Below, in pieces: positions 50,461 through 62,935 of a DNA stretch of 64,000 nucleotides. Every line of letters begins with the position of its first letter. The first letter of the stretch is position 1. The position numbers and the translations under genes were made by a program. Below the pieces are notes generated by a model. The model saw nothing but the letters and a program-made list of their open reading frames with translations, ran no database searches and was not told where the DNA came from. Source of the stretch: Channallabes apus (taxonomy: Eukaryota; Chordata; Actinopteri; Siluriformes; Clariidae); NCBI GenBank assembly GCA_030522415.1, contig CM060109.1, forward strand, positions 6,023,655 through 6,087,654. Direction: 5' to 3'.

Positions 50461-51244
50461 TACCCTGGAATATACCCTGAAATACTCCCCCAATTACACC
50501 TGATATTCTTTTGGAAGTGGTTCAAAGTCAGTATAATGTTTTTCATTTTCAAAGCTATGGGGAGGGGGAGAAAAGAGAGAGTGTTTGAGAGGGGTGTAAC
50601 CCAAGCGTCATCTGCAAGAGGAAATGACGTCCTGAAGTACGTGCGGGTTTAGATTTGGACTTGGGTATTCAGGGAATGTCATTTAGCATGAAAGCCATAA
50701 AAGGTATCCGCAGATAAATGGGGCACGCAGATTATTTTTGTTGTGACGGTTCTAGAGGAATAAAAAAAATAGCTCACAAACAAAACCGCAAAGATCCAAC
50801 CAGATACAGTAGATTTGAGCAAATGTTCAAAAGTAATGTATGGTAATTGATTATTATAGTACTATTAAATTATTTTATAATATAATAACTAAAACAGTGT
50901 GCCAAAGAGATTTTCTTTGAGATGCCTTTGACCAGACATGCCTTTTACTGTACATTACTACCATTTCAATCAAATCAGTGAAGAAAAGGTTGCTTTGATC
51001 TATTCTACCTTCTGTCTGCCATTCCTTCTCATACTGTATGAGCATTAACTTTGTACCTTTTACAAAGCCTGAGCATTGTGTTTTACACTCTGACTCTGGA
51101 GCTGAAGGTTTGGCGCGCGTTTTGCTCTCAGCTGCTGTCGCCTCTTGCCACACAGCATGATCTGGATCCTCCCAAACATCTAAATCCGTCTAAATCTGAG
51201 AAGGCAAAGGCTTGAGACATTCCTCCTCCTCCTCCTCCTCCCCC

Positions 51245-51285
<41 letters not shown>

Positions 51286-51612
51286 CTCTTCTAGCAAAGA
51301 GTTCGCCAGTGAAAGCCTCATCGGCTCAGCTGTCCTAAGCGTTCACCACCCGCCATGTTTTCTACAGGAGACCCTGCACCTGTCCGAGCTCCAGCTCCAC
51401 TCAGTGGTTAATGAGTTTAACAGTGCACAGAAACCTGGAAAGAACCCCCTGAGATCTTGTTGGCACTTTATAGCAGCCATTAAGCACATCAGGAAACATT
51501 TACCATAGAACCAGGTAGATTTCAGGAGATCAAATTCCATTTTTATTTTCAATCAATATAATTTTATCGGATGAGGAAATTGACTTGACAGGTAGAGAGA
51601 TAAAGAGGTACA

Positions 51613-51704
<92 letters not shown>

Positions 51705-52109
51705 TATATATCACAGGATTAAAATACAATTACGTTGAAATCAACCTACAAATTATATTTCCATATAAAGTACTAGAGAATTAATGCTTATTACTAATGC
51801 ATGATCACTGTATGTAGATCATTTATGTTCATTTATCATTTTTTTAGGTAGAAATTTCACAATGATTTTAAAACCTTGCAATATTGCAACTGAAACTGTT
51901 GGACAGTCCAACATTAACATTTCCTTAATGCTGCAAGAAATCATGCTAAGAGTATTAACTGTTTCTCCAGACACGGGTTCTTAAACAGGGTGAAACATGA
52001 AACAGTTAGTAAAGCCTTTGATTTATTACACACTAGTGTTAGTATTCATCGTTGACGGTTAAAGAGTTTGTAGAAATAGTTAAAAGGTTGAATCTAAAAA
52101 TAATCTTCT
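50461..52109. other. Intergenic, possible exon-like segment
   Basis: Contains (TCC)n plus (CT)n at 51222-51282 followed by an exon-like piece at 51294-51516 (see findings) and the A/AT tract. Otherwise unassigned. Confidence 0.5.
51616..51701. repeat. A-run followed by (AT)n
   Basis: About 30 A residues (51616-51645), then about 28 AT units. (GATA)n at 61126-61156, (TAAA)n at 41125-41160 and (ATT)n at 23616-23648 are further simple repeats in the window. Confidence 0.95.
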
Positions 52110-52984
52110 GGGCCCGGTTTCTCGAAAGCTTCTTATCGCTAAGTAGTTCTTAAAACTCAATAAAATTCAATAAAACTCTTTCTGATTCTGATTCTGATTC
52201 TTAAGTTGTACCTTAACCTCTCTCTTAACTTTATGGCGCATTTCCCGAAACGTTCTTACGCTAAGTATCTCTTAGCTAAGTCACACGTTCGTAAGGTTGG
52301 TCTGGACCAACCTTAACTCATTCTTAGCGTAGTTCCAGCTGTAGACGCTAGTGGCCGCCACTGAGCAGCAGTCTTTATAAATCAGCGGTGTATGCAAACA
52401 CATTATGGCACGTTATCAAAGTCGTATTAATGATGGAATATACTGTAGACCTGTTTAAGAATATTATTTTATTTGATATCAGAACTAATAGAGTGACTTT
52501 TAATTAGCCAATTTCATAATGTGACTAATGCATTAAAATCGGCCATCACTATTAATATTAAACAGGTGGCGAACAATTTGGGAGCGATACAGCGTGGTGT
52601 TGTGTTAAACTGAAGACGGCCCCATCCGCGGAGCCATGTGGGTCATAAAAATTTTTCCTTTAGACAAAACTTCAGCCCTTTTCATATTTTCGCTATTTTC
52701 GCCTTCCAAGGCAACAGATTATGGAGCTTCTTGAGCTGCTCAGACCTGCGCTTGCCAGGCCAACGCATCGTACTTATGCTCTACGTCCTGATGTCCAGCT
52801 GCTCGCTGCTTTTTGTTTAAAATATGTTTCATTGATCATTAGCCATTATCCATAACTTTATGGGCTTGTCTTTTGACACGTTTTATTTTTATAAAATTTG
52901 ATTTCGTTAAATGAGAAAATAACCTTGGGAGTTTCAAACCCGGATCCATTCATTTTTCTGTGTGATTGTAATGCTTAATACCCC

Positions 52985-53185
52985 TACCCTCAGGGAGTTT
53001 TTCCTTGCCACTGTCGCCCTCGTGCTTGCTCACCAGGGAATATCTGAACATTTTGATTCATACACATTCACATTCCATACAACTTTAATAATTCTTAAAT
53101 GATTGTGTAAAGCTGTTTTGAGACAATGTCAATTGTTAAAAACGCTATACAAATAAAATTGAATTGAATTGAATTGAATTGAATA
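52985..53185 (+). repeat. Retroelement 3' tail with (GAATT)n
   Basis: Begins CTCAGGGAGTTTTTCCTTGC and ends GCTATACAAATAAAATTGAA followed by GAATT repeats. An inverted relative lies at 36566-36728. This is a common fish repeat type, and the short tandem tail suggests a non-LTR retroelement 3' end. Confidence 0.55.
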
Positions 53186-53218
53186 CCCGTATTGACTCGC
53201 TGTGAGATGCGGTGTTAA

Positions 53219-53886
53219 ACCCCTATCTCACCTGCGCGGTCTCGCGCTATGGCTGTAAGTAGGGTTCATGATTCACCCTGAGTTTTTGCGCACATCTTTC
53301 CGCGTGAAAAATTAAACGCTTAATTTTTTTGCTAGTCCTCGCGGAAGCTTGCAGACCTTGAAGAACTTCGCGGAATGTTAAAGGAACGTCGCGGGCAATC
53401 GCAGCAGCTCACGGAGATGAGTCAGGCCACACAGGTGAGATTGGGGTATTAGGCACCGTGATCCGCCCGACGGTCCAAAAGTATCCGCAAGGTCCGCGAG
53501 CTTCCACATGTTAAACATGTTTAATTTTTTTGCATGGTAATACCCCTAACTTACCTATGCGGTTTCGCGCGGTGGCCGTAAATACGGTTCATTATGATTC
53601 ACCGCGAGTTTTTGGCGTTGTGAGTACGTTTCCATCTTTCCGCGCGAAAAAATTAAACATGTTTCATTTTTTTGGCGGTCCTTGCGGAAGTTTGCGGAAC
53701 GTCGGCGGGCAATCGCGGCAACTCACGGTGCTCGACACCGCATCTCACCGTGAGTCAAACCGCATAGGTGAGATACTGTAGGGGTATAAGATGGAAACGT
53801 AATCACGGCACCAAAACTCACGCTGAATCATAATGAACCGCACTTACGGCCCCTGCGCGAGACCGCGTAGGTGAGATAGGGGTATT
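53219..53886. repeat. CpG-rich foldback repeats
   Basis: A first unit spans about 53219-53446 (CCCTATCTCACCTGCG at one end, AGGTGAGATTGGGG at the other). A second spans 53541-53787. Then 53788-53886 is an inverted copy of 53541-53637, giving arms of about 97 bp. All units contain TTTCCGCG-GAAAAATTAAAC or CGCGGTCTCGCGC words. Local CpG density is far above the surroundings. Confidence 0.7.
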
Positions 53887-55149
53887 AAACCTCCACTCTG
53901 TCATCTCATCATATTAATTCCATAAGTGCGCTATACAACCCCAACAACTGACATGTTTCACATTGTTTCTGAAGCTGGTGAAGAGTGTTATCAGCTGTTT
54001 CTTCATCAACTACAGTATGATAGTATACCCGGTTAGTTTCACCGCCACAGGTTACATGAAAATATTAGAGACAGTTTGGTGATTTAATTTATATATTTGT
54101 CTATTATGGCATGTTATTGATAAGTTAACCCATGTCGAAATAAACGCTATTAAAAGAATTTAGTGCAATGTTTAATTTGCATAGAAAGTGGCGTATTTCT
54201 TAACGCTGTCATGCAAAAGGAGTCAAAAATCGATTCCTGAGCAACCGATGTCAGCTAATTCAGGACCTTCACTGTAGACAGCGCCTTGTAATGTCGGACG
54301 TAAGAGACAGTTCGAGAAATACACTTAGAAAAGTTATCACTTAACGTAAGATATATCTTAAGAGCAATTTCCCTCTGGGATTAATAAAGTTCTTTGAATC
54401 TTGAATCTTGAAGAATCTTGAAGAGTCTTCTTAGCGCGCGAATAGTGTGCGTTATCGAGAAACCGGCCCCTGATCTTTAATGTAATCAGTGATATTATTA
54501 TTATTATTATTATTTGAGGTTGAAGCCCACATACATGTCTGTCTGTCTGTACAGCAGAACTCTCTGTCTAACTTATTAATAGACAGAAATGACATTCTGT
54601 AAGGTTGAGTACCTGACGCCTTGTTTACACTAAGTTGTCCTTCTTTGGTGGTCAGACAAATACTCTCCCTGTTCGGTAATCGGAGAGAATCATAGATGAG
54701 AAATGGAAAAAGTAGATCAGATAAAGATGAAGTTTTGCCTTAAAACGACTCCAGCGTGTTAAAATTATGAAAATATGAACTAATCCCAGTAAAAATATTC
54801 ACTTTATCTTTTCTAATTAATATCTATTGGCGTAGGTGTTTGTTTACATTGAGACAGTAGCGCATTAGTAGATTATTTAATCCGACACATAACTGTTCAT
54901 AACATCACTTTTACTCAACATTTAGATTTCACTGATGGTGCAGATTAAACTTCAGGCAGAGATCTAAGGATTGCAGAAGATTCATAAATTCTGTCCAGAC
55001 AGTTTTGTATGATGCTGTGATGAAATCTGGTTGGACAGACGGACAGAAAAAAATTCTGAGACCGGTTTCTGGTCCTCTGATGTAAGAAACAACGAGCAAC
55101 AACTGGTCACCGTCTCGAACTGTCCTTTAGTAACTTCTTATTAATCCTG

Positions 55150-57875
55150 TGAACCTTTCGCCTTTGTGCTTTATAACACAGACACTCACTGTAGATTTAA
55201 AGCTATTACTGCACAAAACCAACCAACCAACCGACCGCAAAATACACACCCGGATGGACTGTTTATTCTTGCTGGAGGTTTCAACCATGCAAATCTCAAG
55301 TCAGTGCTTCCTAGATTCCATCAATATGTGGACTTTGCAATGAGAGGGGATAACACACTGGATCTTGTTTACACAAACATCCCCGCCCACATCTCTGTCA
55401 TGCTAATTCCAGCATACAGACCACTCATCAGGCGTTCAAAACCGGTTCTGAAGCAGGTGAAAACCTGGCCAGCAGGAGCCATCTCTGCTCTTCAGGACTG
55501 TTTCGAGAGCGCTGACTGGAACATGTTTAGGGAGGCTGCAACTTATGGCAACTTCACTGACTTGGAGGAGTACACGTCATCAGTAACCAGCTACATCAAC
55601 AAGTGCACCGATGACGTCACTGTCTCCAAGAGCATGATCTCACGACCCAACCAGAAACCGTGGATTACTGCAAAAGTGCGTGCACTTCTGAGGACCTGAG
55701 ACTCTGCCTTCAAAGCGGGAGACAAGGTGGCGCTTAGAAGAGCAAGGGCCGAACTTTCTTGGGCCATCAGAGAGGCGAAGTGCGCATACGCCCAGAGAAT
55801 CCACAACCACTTCACGGACAGCGGCGATACACGCCGCATGTGGCAGGGCTTACAAGCCATCACTAACTACAGGACGACATCACCTGCCTGTGACGGTGAC
55901 GGCTCCCTTCCAGATGCGCTGAACAACTTCTACGCTCGGTTCGACAGGCAGAACGACATGGCTGGGAGGAAGACCACCCCTCCTCCGAACGACCAGGTGC
56001 TGTGTCTCACTACAGCTGAGGTGAGGAAAACTCTATGCAGAGTCAACCCACTTAAAGCTGCTGGACCAGACAACATCCCAGGCATCTCAACATCTTCAAC
56101 ATCTCTCTGAGCAGCGCCGTCGTTCCCACGTGCTTCAAGGCCACCACCATCGTCCCCGTGCCCAAGAAGTCTACGGTGTCCTGTCTCAATGACTACCGTC
56201 CCATTGCACTTACACCCACCATCATGAAGTGCTTCGAGCGGCTCGTCATGAGACACATCAAGACCCTGCTGCCCCCCTCACTGGACCCACTGCAATTTGC
56301 GTACCGTCCTAACCGCTCAACGGACGACGCCATCTCCACTACACTCCATCTTGCCCTCACACACTTGGACAAGAAGGACACATGCGTTCGAATGCTGTAC
56401 ATAGATTTCAGCTCAGCATTCAACACTATCATCCCCCAACAACTGATCGGGAAGCTGAGCCAGTTGGGCCTGAACACCTGCCTCTGCAACTGGATCTTGG
56501 ACTTTCTGACCGGAAGGCCTTAGTCAGTATGGATCGGGAACTTCACCTCCAGCACCACCACACTGAGCACTGGGGCCCCACAAGGCTGTGTGCTCAGTCC
56601 CCTGCTGTTCACACTGCTGACTCATGACTATGTAGCAACACACAGTTCAAATCACGTCATTAAGTTAGCTGATGACACGACCGTGGTGGGTCTCATTAGC
56701 AAGAACGACGAGTCAGTGTACAGAGAGGAAGTGCAGAGGATAATGGACTGGTGTAAAGACAACAATCTGTCTCTGAATGTTGACAAGACAAAGGAGATGG
56801 TTGTTGACTTTAGGAGGACACGAGGCTACCATTCTCCGCTGAGCATCGACGGCTCCTCTGTGGAGATCGTCGAAAGCACCAAATTCCTGGGCGTCCACCT
56901 AGAGAAGGACCTCAGCTGGTCCCTCAACACCAGCTCCCTACACAAGAAAGCCCAACAACGTCTCTTCTTTCTGAGAAGACTGAGGAAGGCCCAGCTTCCA
57001 CCACCGATCCTGACCACCTTCTATAGAGGAACTATCGAGAGCATCCTGAGCGGCTGCATCACTGTCTGGTTCGGGAATTGTGCCATATCGGACTGCAAGA
57101 CCCTACAGCGGATAGTGAGGACAGCAGAGAAGATCATCAGGGTCTCTCTCCCCTCTATTGAAGACATTTACACCACACGCTGCATCCGTAAAGCCACAAG
57201 CATTATGGCTGATCGGACACACCCCTCTCTTCACACTCTTCACACTCATGCCATCTGGAAAAAGGTACCGAAGCATTCGGGCACACACATCCAGACTGTG
57301 CAAAAGCTTTTTTCCACAAGCCACAAAACACAACACACTCAGCTTAACTCAATTACCTCAATATATTGGGACTGAACTGACAAATCAACACAAGCGCAGA
57401 CACACTGACCTACACTACCAAACTATCATACGCACCAACCTGTAAATGCTTCACTGTTTATCTCTTTTGCACAATAATCATTACTGGACTACTTTTTTGC
57501 ACTAATTCCTCAATTCTTGCTGCTATGATTAAGGAATGTTTACAGTTTTTCACTATCTCAACACCATAGTATTCTGTTATGTTATGTCGTGTTCGCTGCA
57601 CTGTCACTTTGTTGTTGCTCTTGTTTGCATGTCTTACTTAGCTAGTTAGTTGTTGTAAATTTATGTTGTAATTTATGTTAGGTCTACAGTATCTGTCTTG
57701 TCGCTGCCAGCCAGCTAACTAGGCCTCTTTAGTTAGCTAGTTTAGTGTTTCTGTTATTTTATGTTGAAATTTATGTTGCATGTAGCACGTTGGTCCTGGA
57801 GGAACGTTGTTTCATTTCACTGTGTACTAACTGTATATGGTTGAAATGACAATAAAAACCATTGAACTTTGAACT
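55150..57875 (+). pseudogene. Dead CR1/L2-like LINE, 5' truncated
   Basis: Non-LTR retrotransposon remnant. In order: end of the endonuclease domain ([29 protein letters not shown]; the usual LGLSDH block is deleted before HISVML), a linker, then reverse transcriptase with [69 protein letters not shown] and LADDTTVVGL, where the usual first residue (Phe/Tyr-Ala-Asp-Asp) is Leu. The C-terminal part has DKTKEMVVDFRR and STKFLGVHL. Stops at about 55697 and 56522 and a deletion with frameshift near 56100 inactivate it. The 3' end is AATAAAAACCATTGAACTTT followed by GAAC, an L2-like tail. Confidence 0.9.
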
Positions 57876-58264
57876 ATCTATCTAGTTTTCACACAAAGAA
57901 AACATTAAAATAATTGCAATTGGGTTAAGACCTTTCCAACATATCATTAAAACCTGAGTCTGCAACTTTACAGAAGAAAAAAATGGTCAGGTAAAAAATA
58001 ATGAATGCTCATGATTGGACATCACTTAAATACTTGATGATGTTGCATTGTAAAAAGAAAAAAAAATGGAGAGTTAAAATCAAAGCTATGCTCAATTGTA
58101 AAAGTGAGAGCATTTCCATACACACACGCAATGTGCTGAGAACTCGCAGCAGCTGTGTGTCCATACTTGTCACAGTAACTAGTTACAATATCTCTTTACA
58201 ACGGCACCTGGAAGTGGGATACATTAGGCAGCATCAACCTTTTGTCCATTCACAAGTGAAGGCT
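57876..58264. other. Intergenic, nothing recognised
   Basis: AT-rich sequence after the LINE tail. The same applies to 58490-59285 and 62940-63700, where I see no gene or named repeat. Confidence 0.5.
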
Positions 58265-58485
58265 CCAACTGTGATGGCTTGGTGATCCAAGGAAGGAGAT
58301 CTTCCAAGGAAGGAGCAAAGGTTGGCCCGTGGAGTCCAAACCAATAGAAGATCTCAAAGTGCTGAAATGCTGGATTCAATAGGAAGGTGACAAAACCCAC
58401 AGTGCATTCATGCTTTGGTGGCCAAAGGGGGACCTACTCAATATTAGCTGGGTGGTCACAATGTTATGGCTGATCTGGGTATGGC
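58265..58485 (+). mobile_element. Decayed Tc1/mariner 3' fragment
   Basis: Contains GGTGGCCAAAGGGGGACCTA followed by CAATATTAGCTGGGTGGTC and AATGTTATGGCTGATC. I recall this as the conserved end of a widespread fish Tc1/mariner family. No intact frame. Confidence 0.5.
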
Positions 58486-59289
58486 TAGTGTTGACCCAGT
58501 GAGGCAAGAACTCATGACTTAAAGACGGAGTGAGGTTTCATATGCTGTTGACACATGAGTCTGCATTAAGATCCTGGCAAAGGAAGTGTGTACAGTAGCG
58601 CAGGAAGTTCTGCGAAAGGTAAAAGAGACTTTCCATGGCATGTCACAGGAGATTTGCAATGCCTTGACATGATTGCAGACTAATTTATTACTTTCATTCC
58701 ATCCATAACTGCTTAATGCTCAGTTGATGATGTATTTCCTTATTGTTCTTTATCTCACAGAGTACCAACAAACATCTACACATAGTATTAACACTAATAG
58801 GCGTAGAACTTCTGTTTCATGACAGATTTAATAAAGCTCATGGGAAACCACTAGAGGAAAATCTCTTCAATAAAATTAGCATCTCCACATGACTTAAATT
58901 AAAGGATTCCCTGGGAAATGAGGGATGGATAAGAGATGCGTCTGCATTTCATGCTTGCTCTTTTAAGCTTCATTCCAGCTGTTTCTTGAATGATATTTAT
59001 TTTAACTAAAACAAAAGTCAGATCATCACTGTTCAGCACATACACATTACATGTATGATTGATTAAATAACATTGCCAGGTCTAAAAGCAACCCCCGACT
59101 TTTATTCAGCTCAGAGTGAGGATCAGTTCCTGACTGTATGTGTAATTGTAGTCATTAGGATGCAAAGAACATAAGCGCACCCTCGATCTGTACAATTATT
59201 CTTGTAATTACAGCCTTTCACTCTCATCTATGCATCCAGCTGCTTGAGGTTGAACGGGTTCTTTACTTTTCTAAATATTATAATATCAA

Positions 59290-59610
59290 GCCACATCATT
59301 AAAACCATTACCATTAAACCCCCCTAGGTTTTGGGTTTCCTTTGAGCCACTGCGGTGGCTCTGGCTCCTCTGGGTGTCACACAACAAGACCTCTTGGGGG
59401 TGTGCCAAGGTGTCTGGCACCAGTAGGTTTGCAGAGGATCCTTTGGGTTGTGGGGTGGGGCCAATACTTGTTTGTCTGGCACCTCCCATGGGTCCTTAAT
59501 TGGATTTGGATCGGAGGAATTTGGAGGTCCGGGTCGGCAACCTTGGGCTCTTTTCCCAATGGGCCTGTGGTGTACTGCATTGACCTTCTTCAGTGTTTCG
59601 TTGGTTTTTC
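59290..59610 (-). mobile_element. Decayed Tc1/mariner transposase C-terminal fragment
   Basis: The minus strand reads in broken frames like PDKQVLAPPHNPKDPLQTYW, CQTPWHTPKRS and ends with TTTTAATGATGTGGCTTGAT. This is similar to the end of the family at 58265-58485 but in opposite orientation. Confidence 0.45.
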
Positions 59611-59825
59611 TATGAGATCAGACCAGACAGGCTGGACTTAGTCCTAGTGGGCATGGGAGAGCTTGGCTGCCCATGATCCCGTCAGCAGTTTACTGGTATA
59701 TACTTGGTGGTTATGTTTAGTTCATTTGGTGGTGGTGAGTGTTTTTTAAGTTCAGGCCTTATTCATCACATATACATGACTACATAGTGAAATTCTTTCT
59801 TCTTCACATATCCCATATTCTTATT

Positions 59826-59945
59826 AATAGGCTCAGGTGAGTGCGCAGGGTAAGCCATTAGATGGTGCCCCAGGGTCAGACAGGGTTGAAGGCCTTGCTC
59901 AAGGACCCAACAGCGGCAACCTGGCAGAGCTGGGGCGGTTTTGGT
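59826..59945 (-). repeat. SINE fragment, minus orientation
   Basis: AAGGCCTTGCTCAAGGACCC is the complement of the family B core. The neighbouring AGCCATTAGATGGTGCCCCA is not assigned. Confidence 0.5.
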
Positions 59946-60599
59946 GGTGTTGACATTATTGTATGTAATATTTCTACAAGGACGTCTTTGAACATTCTGA
60001 GACATTAGTCTACTGTATTAGTCACCTCACAGACCCGGGTTCAATCCAAAGCTTGTGTTACTGTCGGAATTGGTGAGTCTAAATTGCTTTGGTGTGAACG
60101 AGTGTGTGCGGGCGCTCTCACATAGAAGAGGGTTCCATCCAGGGTGTCCAAGTGGGACCCAAACCAGGATAAAACTGTTACTGAAAAAGACTGAACGAAT
60201 GTTAGTCAGCTTGCAGAGTCCATTTGACTATTGTGTGTGCTTTTGATGTGTTAGTAACCTATAGTCCATAGCACACAATCAGATCTTAGCTTCCATCATC
60301 AAGAGGCAGCACAAGAGCTCGAAGGAATTGGTTGTACATGAGAGCTCTATTTTTATCTCAGCGTATATAGTCAGTTCCCTTTCCTTAGCGCCACATCACT
60401 CTACACAAACGCCACGAAGGGATGACAGAATAACCTTTATACAATATCCTTGCAGGCCAGCTGAGCACTTGAGGTTAACTTTAGCCACTCAGGAATGCCT
60501 TTCGAGTATAACAGGGCTCCTTTCTACAACTTGACCCGCCATCATAACAGGACTTCTGTCCTCTGTTTTTATTTTAGAAAGAATGATTTAAGTTTCTAT

Positions 60600-60895
60600 C
60601 TTCTGTCACCTTGCACCTCCAGGGTTGGGGTGGTTCGAATCTTGCCTTCATCTTGTGTGTGTGTGTGTGTGTGGGGGGGGGGGGGTGGGGGTTACATCTT
60701 CTTCTCTGTGCTGGGTGAGTTTTCTCAGGGTACTTTTGTTTCCTCCCACAGTACAAAGATATTCACTGTAGGCTGATTGGTGTTTCTAAATTTCCCCCTT
60801 GTGTAAGCGTTTGCCCTGATCTCCCAGTGTGTACCGTCCATCCAGGGAGTACCTCACCTTGTGCCCTGAACTCCCACAGCATAGTCTAAAAGCAT
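60600..60895 (+). repeat. SINE, family A decayed copy
   Basis: CACCTCCAGGGTTGGGGTGG, TTTGTTTCCTCCCACAGTAC, CCATCCAGGGAGTACCTCAC and GTGCCCTGAACTCCC. The middle is expanded by (TG)n and a G-run (60656-60690). Confidence 0.6.
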
Positions 60896-61125
60896 AAAGC
60901 ATGTAACCCCCCTTCCTGTCTACCGGCTGCAACACAGCTGCTCATGGGCAGGTGTATACTGTAAGTCAGCCATTTCACTTGCAATATAATTTACATATAA
61001 CATTAGTGAATCATTAGTCACTTTATCGCTTTATCACATGTGGGTCAGAATTAGCAGATATTTATAATTATAGCTAATAAGATATGATACAGATATGACT
61101 ACCTCTTGGGACTTGTGAACGGATG

Positions 61126-61156
<31 letters not shown>

Positions 61157-61198
61157 GGTTGGATAAATAACTAAATAGGGCTGATGAGGCTACTAAGG

Positions 61199-61346
61199 GT
61201 ACTTGGGTAGCTCAGTGGTTAAGGCTTTGGCCCAGGTTCACATACCCTGACCACCAAGTTGTCCTTGTTGGGCCCTTAACCCTCCCCTGCTCAGTTATAT
61301 AATAAGATAAAAATGTTTGCTCTGTATAACGGTGCTTGCTAAATGT
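61199..61346 (+). repeat. SINE, family B copy
   Basis: GGGTAGCTCAGTGGTTAAGG, GTTGGGCCCTTAACCCTCCC and GGTGCTTGCTAAATG. Decayed but colinear with the 50052 copy. Confidence 0.65.
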
Positions 61347-61436
61347 AATACGGTACCAGTCATAGTTTAGCTAAAATTAAAATAATACTAAAATTGTACT
61401 GATTATAAGTTGTTTTTTTTTTTTTGGGGGTATTGT

Positions 61437-61680
61437 GAGAGCTGTGGCGCAAAAGGTTACGGCTCTGGATCACTGACCAGCAGCTTGGGGGTTCGAGCCC
61501 CAGCACCACCTTAACATGCCACTGTTAAGACCCAGAGCAAGGCCTTTAACCCTATCTGCCCCAGAGGGTGCTGTATCCTGGTTGACCTGGCACTTTGACC
61601 CCAGCTTCAGAAATGGGATATATGAAAAAATAATTTGACTGTGCTGTAAGGTACATATGATAAATAATTAAATCTGGTAT
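61437..61680 (+). repeat. SINE-like repeat, third tRNA-type head
   Basis: GCTGTGGCGCAAAAGGTTAC head, box B GGGGTTCGAGCCCC, then AGAGCAAGGCCTTTAACCCT and a tail ending in A/T-rich sequence. Confidence 0.6.
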
Positions 61681-62314
61681 AAAAGCCTTATTAAATTTAA
61701 TAATCTATTTGGCTAAATACTCTCCAGTTTATTGTTCACATGGTCTGTATTATTACCCTATACTTGTTTCACATGCTGTGTAGCTTTGCGTACTCTTCCA
61801 GTATAGTATGCACTGTATACAAGCTACTGTATATACAGTAGAGGATTAAATAAATGATATCGCCTCTACTCAACTTGACTAGTTTTTATTATCAGCATTT
61901 CTGATGGACAGGACTGTCTGTTTATGAATCTAAGCTCTAGGAATATCTTCTAGAACTTGTTGATCTTTCCCAGGATTCAGATTCAGAAAGGGTTCTGTAG
62001 TTTTCCAGTCCTTTCTGGACTCCAGTGACACCAGGGATCATCTCCTCCCTATTCAGCTCATTCCTAATATAGATATTTGGAGTTGGAGGGTGGAGGTGAG
62101 TGCTGTGAGATGGAACCGACAGATCGATGAGTGTGAAACATCAAAGCCTTGATGACTGGATTGTTTCTAATACAAAAGTGTTCAATGAGACTCTGTATAG
62201 TTATATATTATATACATTATATATGTTATACCATATACTGTATAGCTATAAATTTAATAGTAAAATATTTACACAAGTTTTTTTTACCTGAATTATGTAT
62301 TTAAAAAAATTTCG

Positions 62315-62935
62315 GTTGACAGATGTGGCCAAAAGCTTTGTATTCATTTTCTGCTTTAAAAAAAAAAAATTTTTTTGCTGCTTCAGTGTTTTTTTTTTTT
62401 TTAGATCTTTGTGTCAGATGTTACTCTCGTATACTGAAGTATAATTACAAGCATTTCATAAGTGTCAAAAGCTTTGATTGATAATTTATGAAGACAAAGA
62501 GTCAGTATTTGCAATGTCGATCCTTCTTTTTTTAAGACCTGGCATGCTGTCAATCAACTTCTGGGCCACACCCTGACTGATGGCGCCGCCCATTTCTACA
62601 TAATCAATGCTTGGAGTTTATCAGAATTTGCGCGTTTTTGTTTGTCCAGCCGCTTCTTGAAGATTGACCACAAGTTCTCAATAGGTTTAAGGTCTGGGGG
62701 GTTTCAACGTTTTGTTCCCCGAGCCACTTGGTTACGACTTTTGCCTTATGGCGAGGAGCTCCATCAAGCTGGGAAAGGCAATGTTCATCACCAAACTGCT
62801 TTTGGAGGTTGTTTTTGTACCGTTCGTTATTCATGATGTAGTTCTTATGCAAAATTCTGAGTGAGCGCACTCCCTTGGCCGAGAAAAACCCCCACGCCTG
62901 TCCATACTCAGCGGTTACAAACATCACCACTTATT
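62315..62935 (-). pseudogene. Tc1/mariner transposase fragment
   Basis: The minus strand at 62604-62930 reads GFFSAKGVRSLRILHKNYIM, then QFGDEHCLSQLDGAPRHKAK and VVTKWLGEQNVETPQT. QLDGAPRHKA matches the QxDGAPxH part of the DDE catalytic region. The frame breaks before the NPIE motif. Sequence down to 62480 resembles the transposase tail, and GTGGCCAAAAGCTTTG (62323-62338) resembles a terminal repeat. Confidence 0.7.

Larger units (their letters stand above)
52110..54470. mobile_element. Candidate large TIR element with nested insertions
   Basis: The left end GGGCCCGGTTTCTCGAAAGC (from 52110) and right end, read inversely, GGGGCCGGTTTCTCGATAAC (from 54470) are inverted copies. Both flanks share decayed AAG/TTAGCG words. 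No transposase frame was found. Nested inside are a retroelement 3' tail (52985-53185) and CpG-rich foldback repeats (53219-53886). I could not confirm a target duplication, so family is uncertain. Confidence 0.5.

Noticed and set aside
50875..51153. Minus-strand 92-codon frame
   Set aside because: No recognisable domain, no splice sites in place and an AT-rich start; most likely chance.
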